Assembly: GCF_000835495.1 (NCBI RefSeq)
Contig: NW_015622561.1
Location: forward strand, 1 to 16,278
Direction: 5' to 3'
From: Cladophialophora immunda
Lineage: Eukaryota; Ascomycota; Eurotiomycetes; Chaetothyriales; Herpotrichiellaceae
Length of the DNA: 16,278 bases
A program made the translations under genes and the position numbers. The notes beneath the pieces are model-generated. The model was not told the DNA's origin and did no database searches. It worked only from the letters and a program-made list of their open reading frames with translations. Shown in pieces: positions 8,150 to 15,892 of this stretch (within the stretch, counting starts at the first letter, position 1; each line of letters starts with the position of its first letter).

Positions 8150-8905
8150 ATGCCATCCATGGCCATGCCCCGTTGCAGTGATGCCCAGCAACCCGCTCTT
8201 TGCTCCACGCTGACAGATCGTGGTGAACATTCACTGAGCGTTGCCGCCAGGTACGATCAAGTGGAAGCCACTCGATACATCCTTGCGCACAAAATCCAGA
8301 CCAGTCAAATCCTGGACGCCTGCGATATCGGTTTACGCTGCGACGGCTTCTCGGCCCTGGAAGTCCTTTATTCGCACCTTTTACCAATGGACAAAACTTT
8401 CCGGTCTCAGTGTCTCCAAACCGCTTGTCGCTCAGAGACGCCTGTAGGTCTGCGGTATTTGCTAGAAAACCATGGAGTTGATGCGAACCATGTTATTGAA
8501 GGGAACTCCTGCGCTGTCCATATGCTTGCGAGACTAAATAAACCCCACCACATTGCCACTTTGATTGAACGCGGGGCAAATGTCACACTCAAGGATGCCA
8601 CGGGCCAAACTGCATTTGAGATTGCTCTCAGCCACGGCCACGTCGGCGTGGTCGACATCCTCGTTACCCACGCTCAATTTCCCACTCCCAGAACTCGTGC
8701 ACAAAAGGAAGAGATCGTTCGCGATTGCTTGAGGCGCTTGCGGCCCCTAAGAAGAGAAGCCATTCGACGACGAGGAAATGCTGTCCACGAAGTGGAAGCA
8801 GTGTTAGCTTCTACAGGTGACGATGCCCTGCGACGCCTCCGAGACACTCTACTTGGATGGAAGCAAATCGAAACAGAATGGCGGGAAAAGGATAAAAAAA
8901 ATTGA
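8150..8905 (+). CDS. Ankyrin-repeat protein (open part, 251 codons to a TGA)
   Basis: The start is placed at the first of three clustered in-frame ATGs (M1, M4, M6). Ankyrin-like helices are visible at about 28-58 (HSLSVAARYDQVEATRYILAH), 85-112 (VGLRYLLENHGVDANHV), 117-150 (VHMLARLNKPHHIATLIERG, then ANVTLKDA) and 151-178 (TGQTAFEIALSHGHVGVVDI). The first two repeats are degenerate and the last two are canonical. Ankyrin repeats mediate protein binding; no enzymatic domain is attached here. A basic helical region follows (184-210) and then a charged helix up to residue 250. The frame ends at TGA 8903-8905, but the same frame stays open for another 238 codons, so this is probably the N-terminal part of a longer protein. 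No GT donor occurs between 8820 and 8903, which argues against an intron confined to the TGA. Confidence 0.8.
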   Translation: MPSMAMPRCSDAQQPALCSTLTDRGEHSLSVAARYDQVEATRYILAHKIQTSQILDACDIGLRCDGFSALEVLYSHLLPMDKTFRSQCLQTACRSETPVGLRYLLENHGVDANHVIEGNSCAVHMLARLNKPHHIATLIERGANVTLKDATGQTAFEIALSHGHVGVVDILVTHAQFPTPRTRAQKEEIVRDCLRRLRPLRREAIRRRGNAVHEVEAVLASTGDDALRRLRDTLLGWKQIETEWREKDKKN

Positions 8906-9619
8906 CTCAGCAAAGGTTTTCAGATCAACCGCCAGGGCTCAAAGATTTTTGGCCCCGCCCCAAAGGCTTCGTGCCAAGTTCTGAATGACCAAGGAGTTGT
9001 TGTTTGGTCTGAGGAAAGTGTCAAAGAGGATTCGGTTTTTTCTGCCGACGACATTGGGCTTGATCAGACCCCGGAGGCCCGACGTTATCTCTCTAAGAAG
9101 GTCGATGTGGATGTGTTACAGGATATATTAATAAACCTGGACGCGGAGCTGAGCATGTCATCCGAAGCGAGCGAAACACCCGATGTCATAGAAGAACTTG
9201 AGACGAGACGAAAAGAAGTGTCGGATGAACTGAAGCGACTGAAGGGGAGGTCTTCAATCAACTTCGCGCCAAGAATATCGTATGACCTCAGTCAGCCCCC
9301 ACAGCGTTGGAGTAAGTTTGTCCTTCTCTCGGAAAGTCTTGAGGACTTTCTGACGAATGTGATTCGATTGTACAGCCTTACTACTTCGGATTCATCGAAT
9401 ACAAGCTGCATGGGAAGACATCTCATCAACGCGTCCTTACTGGATCATATCAGAGAATATTCAAGAAAGAAGCAAACAGAATCGTCATTCTTGATCACAC
9501 AGAGACTGAGCCACCAAAACCAGACCAGTTGGCGTTCGAACGGAATGGCAGGTAAATGTATTGTGGAAAAAGACGTCTCAGAATGGCTCCGTCATCTCCA
9601 TAATCTCCACGGGCCCTGA
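8906..9619 (+). pseudogene. Same-frame continuation of the ankyrin gene (238 codons after TGA)
   Basis: This stretch is in exactly the frame of the ankyrin gene and open for 238 codons, longer than chance should give. It has no early ATG, so it is unlikely to be an independent gene. The text is well balanced: GFQINRQGSKIFGPAPKASC, then NDQGVVVWSEESVKED, a charged heptad-like region EELETRRKEVSDELKRLKGR (about 9190-9250) that may form a coiled coil, and WSKFVLLSESLEDFLTNVIR. It stops at TGA 9617-9619. Explanations are a nonsense mutation (CGA to TGA) in a once longer gene, an intron or slippage near the A-run at 8894-8901, or stop-codon readthrough (context TGA-CTC, with C after the stop). A TTTTCAG acceptor-like site at 8917-8923 fits an intron, but no suitable short donor is seen. 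No known domain recognised. Confidence 0.6.
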
Positions 9620-9817
9620 AGTGAGAGAATCACAGCGTCTCGCGGCATTGGTATGGTGTGGTGGCCGTCGAGCTCCAGGGATATCGTTAAATACTCCGAG
9701 CGCGACACTAGGGCTGTCCTCAGAGTGGTGCGTGCAATCGTCAACGTCCCTGAGCGTAGAGATCAACGCCAGAGCTTTTCTACCAGTGACCTTGATGCTC
9801 GGAGGTTTATCTTCTAA
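9620..9817 (+). pseudogene. Possible last exon of the ankyrin gene
   Basis: After TGA 9617-9619 the same frame reads on for 65 codons to TAA 9815-9817, including RDIVKYSERDTRAVLRVVRA and DLDARRFIF. A candidate intron 9552-9635 (donor GTAAAT, acceptor CACAG, 84 bases, a multiple of three) would remove the TGA and keep the frame. No good branch-point sequence is seen inside it. A competing frame (9561-9821) is also open but has Ser/Leu-rich shadow-like composition. Confidence that this is the true C-terminus is low. Confidence 0.35.
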
Positions 9818-10539
9818 CTGAGCGAGCTTTTCTTACGTCCGTCGAACCAGAAAGCCTCTTTCCAACCAAGCCCAACTCGGCATCGGATCGAGGCCTCGAT
9901 CTCAACAACACGATAGACGCATAACGCGATAAAGGGCCCACAAGTAGAGAGAGGAATGATTCTACTTTACCTAGGCCCACAAACTAGTCACTGCGTTAAC
10001 AAGTATCCCCCCAAGGAAGGCCACGAGCTTCAATTCCTAGAGCTGTACGCGAGTACAGACAGAATCGTCAAGGGCGGTAGTAATTGCATATGCCATTTTA
10101 GCCCTGGCCACTCTCTTTCCACTCAATCTGTCCCGCTCTTTCGAACTGAGAATTTTCACCCGGACAGTGGCCACGGGACGAGGTTGTCGTCCTCCTCAAT
10201 CTGCGCTAATCCAGATGCGGGTCGAGCCGCGAGCTATAGAAAGCTGGGCATGGTCAAACACGGCAAGTCTGGCGAACAGTGAGCCAGGCCAAAATATCTG
10301 GACAAACGAGAACACCACTCCGTCTTCCCTTCCATGCGCAACACTTCAACTGGCGGAGTTTTAAAGGCGTCCTTGACAGCGCCGTACTAGCCTCATTACC
10401 ATTGATTGATTGCCACCGGGCTTGCCTAGATACCGCACAAAATGACGTCCTTCCTGCCGTCCGTCACCCACGCATCCCGGTCGGCTCGTTGCGTACCCTT
10501 TTCGACGCTCTCACCACAACCGCGATGTAGCCCCTCACC
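9818..10539. other. Intergenic, no supported gene
   Basis: Open frames here (up to 108 codons at 9956-10282) are of chance length and shadow-like composition. No structure stands out. Confidence 0.45.
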
Positions 10540-10680
10540 TCTCACCGCCTTCTTATTCAAACTTAAGACGTCTGCTCCTTCGCTACCCTCCTCCCTCTCG
10601 CTCGACCCTGACCTGTTTCCCCGTTTTCGCCGCAGCCCTTCAGCCTGCGTCGTCGCCTCCCTTCGACTGTACACTTGACC
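10540..10680 (+). promoter_or_regulatory. Pyrimidine-rich leader/core promoter of the gene at 10681
   Basis: The stretch is rich in C and T on the coding strand (for example CTACCCTCCTCCCTCTCGCT), a common feature just upstream of well-expressed filamentous-fungal genes. No TATA box is seen. The start context is TTGACCATGG. Confidence 0.45.
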
Positions 10681-11586
10681 ATGGCGCGGGCGATGGAGAC
10701 AACGCAAGATCCACTTGCCTCAAGAAAGGACATCAGGGCCGGATTAAGGCAGAAGCCTCGGTTGATTGAGGTTGAGATTTCTGGGAGGATCACTTCCATA
10801 CCTTTGGCGGCACTGCTAAAGAGGACTGCCGCACACAAGGCGCCCATTTTTTCTTTCAAGCGGTTCATGAAGGCAGTAAAATCCCGCGGTCCAACAAATG
10901 CCCGTTTTAAGTTCATCTGGCCCGAGTTCACCGTCCGGAACCAGAAGGATTTCGAAACGGCTCTCACGATCTGGCAGTTGCACCCCGGAAACACAGCAAA
11001 AGATTCTCCATTCAAGCTCAGAGCACTGGAGGGCGACGACGAAGAGCCCGTCAACGACGACCCTATGATTTCGAGTGGAGGTTATCCACCGCTTCCGAGT
11101 AATCCTGACCCCCCCAAGCATCTCCTACTCAGAATCATCAGTGCAAAGGAACACAAAGAAGCAGTTCAGTTTGCCTGGCAATCATTGTTTGGCGGGACCA
11201 AATTCTCAGAGGACAACCTTGAATGGACGAAGTTGGAAAAGGAACTTCATCAACTGGAGTTCTTGCCGCGTGAGATGAAACTGGTGTTGAAGTATGTGGA
11301 TTTGGACGCTGGCAGCACGCTTACAGTCAAGACTCGCACGACCCTATATGGTGTCCTTGTCGCATTCAAGCGTCACTTCGACTGCTCTGTTTGTGGCCTG
11401 TATTTGGAGGACCGAGCCGAAGGTGATCAGGGGAATAGGCTCTCTATTCCCGATTTCATGACACCAAAACGAGGCAAGAACGGCATACCGCACGATCGCG
11501 GAGAGGTTCAATATATGCGAACGATCGTTGACTTGACGGGTCCCGAAACAGATGAGATGGAGCCGGGTTCAACAGGGAGTACCTGA
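10681..11586 (+). CDS. 301-aa protein of unknown function with C-terminal SUMO-interacting-like motif
   Basis: The ATG at 10681 has a strong context; a TTG two codons upstream is not a eukaryotic start. The protein is soluble with no signal peptide or membrane segment and no domain I recognise. Parts visible: a basic N-terminus with VEISGRITSIPLAALLKR (31-48); a basic segment FSFKRFMKAVKSRGPTNARF (58-77); an acidic linker EGDDEEPVNDDP (117-128); a helical block EWTKLEKELHQLEFLPREMK (181-200); FDCSVCGLYLED (233-244) with one C-x2-C; and near the end RTIVDLTGPETDEMEPG (280-296). IVDLT followed by acidic residues fits the SUMO-interacting motif consensus (hydrophobic core then acids). The frame ends at TGA 11584-11586 but continues open behind it (next entry). 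A RING gene with a similar terminal motif lies on the opposite strand downstream. Length well above chance. Confidence 0.8.
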   Translation: MARAMETTQDPLASRKDIRAGLRQKPRLIEVEISGRITSIPLAALLKRTAAHKAPIFSFKRFMKAVKSRGPTNARFKFIWPEFTVRNQKDFETALTIWQLHPGNTAKDSPFKLRALEGDDEEPVNDDPMISSGGYPPLPSNPDPPKHLLLRIISAKEHKEAVQFAWQSLFGGTKFSEDNLEWTKLEKELHQLEFLPREMKLVLKYVDLDAGSTLTVKTRTTLYGVLVAFKRHFDCSVCGLYLEDRAEGDQGNRLSIPDFMTPKRGKNGIPHDRGEVQYMRTIVDLTGPETDEMEPGSTGST

Positions 11587-11811
11587 ACTGACAAGGCTGT
11601 CATGGTCTCGGCTCGAGAACCGGGGTCACTGAAACGCCAAATGTACGACGATTTCCTGAAGTATACAGAGCATAAATCAAAGGGAGATCCCTCTCGTCAT
11701 GCGTCGTCATGGACAAGAAAGACACAAACACGTATGATCATTAGGCCAAGACGGTATTCGTTTTGTCTTGTGATGGATGACGACGGAGCGACCCTCGAAA
11801 GCAAGGAATGA
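11587..11811 (+). pseudogene. Same-frame continuation of the 10681 gene behind a TGA
   Basis: In the frame of the preceding gene, 74 codons follow TGA 11584-11586 before the next TGA (11809-11811). The text contains SLKRQMYDDFLKYTEHKSKG and RPRRYSFCLVMDDDGATLES and looks protein-like. In another frame 11802-11934 reads VTHSGAGQSLFQLDV and KYRYDVRGLLYRS, suggesting a frameshift or exon change near 11800. The gene may once have been longer, with CGA to TGA decay at 11584, or it may have unrecognised introns. Length alone does not exclude chance. Confidence 0.4.
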
Positions 11812-12073
11812 ATGTCACACATTCTGGCGCTGGCCAGTCCTTGTTTCAGCTCGACGTCCACACTCGCCGGAGGGGGAACGTGCATAAATGCAAGTACCGG
11901 TATGACGTCCGCGGTCTGTTATATCGCTCATAGGTATTTTTAGGGTCAAACGCTTTTCTTCACTTTCACATCAGTGCCGTTTGCTTCCTGATATTCCGTG
12001 AACACCTGCAAGAAGCATGCATATCGTGACATTCAGCGGTAAACTTGAATAAATTGTGGCCTGTACTCGATAG

Positions 12074-12324
12074 CCCGGCCACTTACACCTCTATAGGTAT
12101 TTCACTCGTATCCAGCGGTTCGTTTCTGAGCTTGCTTACGGAATCCTCTCTTCCGTAACCCAGTGCCGGGGTTCCACGAAGCTTTTCGCAACTCTCTCTA
12201 GACTCATCGATGGATTGGACGGTTTTCGGGTGCACCTGGCGGAAAAGCCCAGTCAGTACCTTGTATCAATCATTCGGCGGCAGACGCGAAAATTGGGGGA
12301 CTCCGAGACGATCGTCTTAAATTG
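12074..12324 (+). pseudogene. Isolated coding-like segment without ATG (exon or remnant)
   Basis: The frame is open from 12074 (after TAG 12071-12073) to TGA 12322-12324 and reads a compact helical peptide: RYFTRIQRFVSELAYGILSS, then TKLFATLSRLIDGLDGFRVH, then SQYLVSIIRRQTRKLG. It has no methionine, so it cannot be a stand-alone gene. CTCTATAG just before 12097 resembles a 3' splice site. It lies on the same strand as the 10681 gene and could be its distal exon or decayed C-terminus; no link is proven. Family not recognised. Confidence 0.4.
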
Positions 12325-12416
12325 AGTGCAGATGTGCGTCTGCAAAGCGAGTCTATGTCCTCACTCATTCCTCAATCTGATAACAGTTTTGTCCGCCCGT
12401 CAAGGCCAACGCACCT

Positions 12417-12986
12417 TCACTCGCTGTCACTATCCAAAATCAGGATCTCTGTCGCATCATCGCTCTCGTCATGGACAGCGGAGGCCGTGCTGTCAGGCTC
12501 AACACAGACTTCCCACACATCATCCTTCTGCAACACGCGTTTACACACCCCGCAGGTGAAAGGGGCCACCCTCTTGCGCCACTCGTCGAGGCAGGCTTTG
12601 CAATAGGTGTGGCCACATCTGGTTACCGTGTTGAGGATGGTGTGCCGGCAGATGACGCAGCGCAGATGGTCGACACAATCTAGGAGATGATCCTACTCTA
12701 CCTTCTGGCGACGAAGTTCCCTTTTGGCCTCCCTGGCTCGCCGGAGAGAGCGCCCTTGCCGCCGTAGCCTCTTTCGCAAGTTCGAGAGTTCTTGTTGATG
12801 GCGATCGATCGCAGCTTTTCCCTCCTGCTATTTGGCCTTAAGTTCTCGAAAGCGGCTTAGTAGGCTAGAAAACTTTCTCCTTATGTCCATCGCACTGTCT
12901 ACAATGGCGCTGTACTCATTCATAATGTCGCAATCTTCGTCCTGAAGCAGTCGACCGGTGGTAGATCTCGAGCGTGTGTTCGGCAT
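12417..12986 (-). pseudogene. RING-finger/coiled-coil protein with SUMO-interacting-like tail, two in-frame TAG
   Basis: From ATG 12986 to TGA 12417-12419 one frame of 190 codons contains only two stops, TAG at codon 53 (12828-12830) and codon 98 (12693-12695). Codons 1-52 begin MPNTRSRSTTGRLLQDED and continue with a helical part. Codons 54-97 form a very basic coiled coil (HQQELSNLRKRLRRQGR). Codons 110-148 are a complete C3HC4 RING: C110, C113, C124, H126, C129, C132, C145, C148, with CGHTYCKACL in the middle. The RING binds two zincs and recruits an E2 ubiquitin-conjugating enzyme. The last residues are EILILDSDSE, a good SUMO-interacting motif. RING plus such a motif is the architecture of SUMO-targeted ubiquitin ligases, so a nuclear E3 role is inferred for the intact ancestor. 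Each TAG is one C-to-T step from CAG (Gln). Promoter elements remain. A pseudogene is most likely; readthrough or sequencing error are alternatives. Confidence 0.8.
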
Positions 12987-13020
12987 TCTCGGGCCAGTCG
13001 TGTGGTGATGATCGGTGGAG

Positions 13021-13070
13021 GAACAAAGAGAAGGGACAGGAGGGAAAGCGGAGCGAGAGCGCTTTTATAT
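13021..13070 (-). promoter_or_regulatory. TATA box and CT-rich tract of the RING gene
   Basis: On the minus strand TATAAAA lies at 13069-13063, about 80 bases before the ATG at 12986. It is followed by a pyrimidine-rich tract (TTTCCCTCCTGTCCCTTCTC) and a leader containing CACCGATCATCACCACACG. This is the usual layout of a fungal core promoter and supports 12986 as the true start. Confidence 0.55.
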
Positions 13071-13429
13071 CTCGACGTGGAACCATGGCAAGCACGGCTG
13101 GCTCGGCCTTCTGATCACGCGCAGGATTCGACAGGGGATCGTCACCAAAGCGCGCTTTAACGTCCTCGACTGTGGGCCGATCCAAAGCGCCTGGCAAGCG
13201 AGCAATGCCACTCGACGCGTGCCACCGAAGCATCGCGCACAACACACGTTGCACGATCTTCGTCACTATCCATCAATGCCTTGTCCAAGCCCGAAGGCAC
13301 CATCGGTACTGGACACGCCACGATGAACCGATGGTGGCCTGGCTCACCGGCAAGGGCCCCAAGCTGGACTGTGACAGCCCCGATCCTACTCCGAGGGCAC
13401 CCGCAGAGGTTGCCGCCTGTCAGCAGCAC
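13071..13429 (-). pseudogene. Coding-like remnant upstream of the RING gene
   Basis: Two overlapping minus-strand frames each contain a protein-like part: 13429 to about 13190 (with LDKALMDSDEDRATCVVRD and VARVEWHCSLARR) and then, one base shifted, about 13200 to 13070 (LDRPTVEDVKARFGDD and RDQKAEPAVLAMVPRRDI). A single frameshift near 13190-13200 would join them. No domain recognised and the lengths are within chance, so this is a tentative call. Confidence 0.25.
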
Positions 13430-13616
13430 TCACCAGCTCTGAAGCAGCCGGCGCAGTGACAAGAGGACGCCGGAAGGCGATGGATCTGACCGCGCCTCCT
13501 GGTCCGCGCCATCCTTGCTCACGATATTCTCATCCCTACAAAGACGCCACAGATCTCCAAACCTCAACATTCCGCTTTGCAACATCTCCTTTATTTTCAC
13601 CAACCTCACCTTCAAT

Positions 13617-14730
13617 ATGGAAGCTACACCGCCGCCAGTGCTTCGTGAGTTGGCAAACCTCAGCTCACACTACAACAAGACCATTTGGATGTGTATTGAA
13701 GACGCTTGCCTGGATCCATCCGATGCTGAGGCAGTTCCATCTCGAATGTACCAGTTGATCAAGCCTCACGCTCAATTGACTCCCCCAAATCGAGACCTAC
13801 ACCTCCGTCATACGTAATATAAAATAGACCCCAGAGAGTACGAACGACGTCCATACCTCGAAACTGAACAAGAATACAAGGACAGATTAGTGTGTGTCTG
13901 AAAGAGTCCCCGAGCACGAGTGCAACGTCTGATGCCGAATGGATCTGGAGAGCACAAGTTGTAATCAAGGCACTTGATGTCCAAGGGGGGTTATTCAGTT
14001 CCCAAAACAGGCTTGACATCATTCCACCCAAGGATGTTCTATGAATATGGCTGGATCTGCCTCAAAGGAGGACAAGGCGTGCCGGCCTGGAGAAACCCTC
14101 AGCCGCCTATGCCCCGTCACCTGGACTGCCTGTGGTGTATCGAGGACGGTTTTTCTGTCACGTCTTGAATAAGACAGAGAGAATGGCAGTGGAGAAGTGG
14201 CATCAGGGCGATTTACCAGAGACTCTTTCCGGAAAGTTGACTCTCGATGATATCTGGCGGGATAACAGCGACGCAGTCACACTGGAGATAGCAACCAAGG
14301 GCGAAAAGGCAAAGAGAGGAAGGAAGGACAAAAATGCAAAGAGGCAAGGGCGGAATTTGGAAAGGCAAAGAAAGGCAAAGGAGCAGAAAGGCAAACAGGT
14401 GCAAAAGGACAATGATATAGGGCTACAGTGCACAGGACGGTTGACAGTCCGACGGTCTCATCTGCGCTCGTCCTTTTGGGATCTCCAGCACGGGATACCT
14501 GTCGTCTGTAAAGTATGAAACTGATTGGCTCTTTCGGTCAGTACTATGTTGTCTCGATGCGCAGGATCAGAAGACTTTGGTGAGTCGCGCTTTAAACAAC
14601 GCACTTGTTTGGGCCTTGAAGGTTGTTAAGAAAGGTTGCCGAGGTGGAGAAAACCATCAGGCTTGCGCGACTTGAGCTCGCCAGACGAAAGGTCGTCTCA
14701 TCCAAGGAGAATGTCCCTACTCACAAACAT
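13617..14730 (+). pseudogene. Broken gene of unknown function with stops, frameshifts and a Lys-rich expansion
   Basis: ATG 13617 begins MEATPPPVLRELANLSSHYN and runs to TAA 13815-13817. The same frame then reads YKIDPREYERRPYLETEQEY to TGA 13899-13901. Removing one unit of the (GT)4 tract at 13890-13897 would shift into a frame that reads SDAEWIWRAQVVIKALDVQG to TGA 14042-14044 and then onward to 14518 (HVLNKTERMAVEKWHQGDLP, LTLDDIWRDNSDAVTLEI). That last part ends in a Lys/Arg/Gln-rich stretch (about 14300-14410) on a purine-rich repeat-like tract. Other frames take over downstream: 14445-14672 (VKYETDWLFRSVLCCLDAQD) and 14620-14730 (KVAEVEKTIRLARLELARRK). At least four lesions are needed, so this is an old pseudogene, although introns may explain some (GTGAGT donor-like site at 14580). 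The family is not recognised. Confidence 0.55.
14296..14409 (+). repeat. Purine-rich imperfect repeat (AAAGGCAAAG-like)
   Basis: The stretch is almost free of T and built from variants of AAAGGCAAAG, AGAGGAAGGAAGG and GGCAAAGGAGCAGAAAGGC. In frame it encodes a Lys/Arg/Gln-rich segment. It may be a simple-sequence expansion inside the broken gene. Confidence 0.6.
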
Positions 14731-15170
14731 CAGAGCGAACTTGCTACGATATCAAACCACGATCTGGGAAGAGGACGTCAACAAGGACGGATGGCTTTCT
14801 GGCCTCCGGTCGCGCTGGTTGCTATCCAACACCCTGGCTGTAGTGGGGTCTATCACCGCTGGTCGAGACGTTGACCTATATAGGCCCCCGTCTTTCGCGG
14901 CGGAGCGAAAGCGCGATGGTTTTTTATCCTCATTGCGGGTTGACCATCTCAAACGAACTCTAACCCCCTTGTCACCCAAGATTCACCGTATGTCGCATGC
15001 CCAAACGCAGTCTATCCCGGACGGATCGTATATACACGCATTACTGCCGCCGATGTTTGTGTAGGTTTCGCTTGCCAGAGTCAGAGCATGTCCTTGCGCG
15101 CCGTCACTGTGATCCCATCCTTGAGCCGCGGTAGCGCAAATTCCGTTCAAGCCAGGGCAGAGTTGGAATT
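14731..15170. other. Stretch with one weak frame, no supported gene
   Basis: A plus-strand frame open to 15064 contains RYQTTIWEEDVNKDGWLSGL and DVDLYRPPSFAAERKRDGF and may be a further piece of the broken gene upstream. Nothing confirms it. Confidence 0.3.
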
Positions 15171-15650
15171 TCAGCCGCCCACGTAGACGTTTTCAAAATC
15201 GTCTGCCCCCCCTGGCGCCAAGACCTGGGCCGTCGTGCCCGGGTTCAGCTCGTGCTGGAGGCCGCTGACACTGTCCGTGCTGGTTTTGAGTGCGTTGGCC
15301 TCGCGTTGGCTGTCGGGGGTCAGAGTGGGAAGTCCGCCGGCAGATCGCCACTTTTGGACAATCGGTAGATAGCCACTGGCAGTCGTGGCTGTCGTGGCGG
15401 GGCTGCTGAAAGTAGTAGAGAGTACGACCGAGCTGCTCGTCGCGGTCACTGTGCTGACATCCGTGGATCTCTCGCCGGCTTCCACGAGCGTCCTCGGCTC
15501 CCCGTCTGGGATCAACGTCCATCCCAACGACCCAAAGTTTGCCAGCTGGCGTCCCAAAAGGGTGAAGCTCATGTTTAAGGCCAAAACGGACGATGACTGG
15601 CCCAGCGCCATCATGAGGATGCTCAAACCAGAGTGGCCTAAGTACCGCAT
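15171..15650 (-). CDS. Possible 159-aa protein, Ser/Thr-rich, unknown
   Basis: The frame opens with ATG at 15650 and has one moderately hydrophobic N-terminal part (LSILMMALGQSSSVLALNMS, 9-28) that could be a signal anchor. A Ser/Thr-rich stretch follows (about 62-92, with VSTVTATSSSVVLSTTFSS), then a neutral tail (TPDSQREANALKTSTDSV; GGADDFENVYVGG). Such a layout occurs in small fungal secreted or wall-associated proteins, but no domain is recognised and other frames are also open here because the region is GC-rich. About one frame of this length is expected by chance in this window. Confidence 0.25.
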   Translation of the reverse strand: MRYLGHSGLSILMMALGQSSSVLALNMSFTLLGRQLANFGSLGWTLIPDGEPRTLVEAGERSTDVSTVTATSSSVVLSTTFSSPATTATTASGYLPIVQKWRSAGGLPTLTPDSQREANALKTSTDSVSGLQHELNPGTTAQVLAPGGADDFENVYVGG

Positions 15651-15892
15651 GCTAGCCAGGCTTCCCCGATGTTGATTTACGAATTCAACCGCGTCGAGAA
15701 AGATTATCGTGCACTACGGTCGCGACGACATGGACCGTTTGGACAGCGGGCCCGGTATATATTGGACTAGGCGGACGCGGCTGTGACAGCATTATTCTGG
15801 TCGGCTCTCACATTTCTTCGTTAAATCCTGTCACGGTACCCAAATCTCAAACCACACACTCGTGATTCGAGTAAAGCTCCGGGAGTTAGGGA
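15651..15892. other. Intergenic, nothing recognised
   Basis: No gene is seen. A TATA-like word (GGTATATATTGG) occurs at about 15754-15765 without an associated start. Confidence 0.4.

Noticed and set aside
8801..8923. In-frame intron that would remove TGA 8903
   Set aside because: The donor (GTGTTA) is weak and the removed DNA reads as convincing helical protein, so it is not annotated as an intron.
9956..10282. Plus-strand frame of 108 codons
   Set aside because: No recognisable feature and chance length.
12322..12683. Plus-strand frames of 70-94 codons over the RING gene
   Set aside because: They are antisense to the RING domain, whose eight zinc ligands identify the minus strand as coding.
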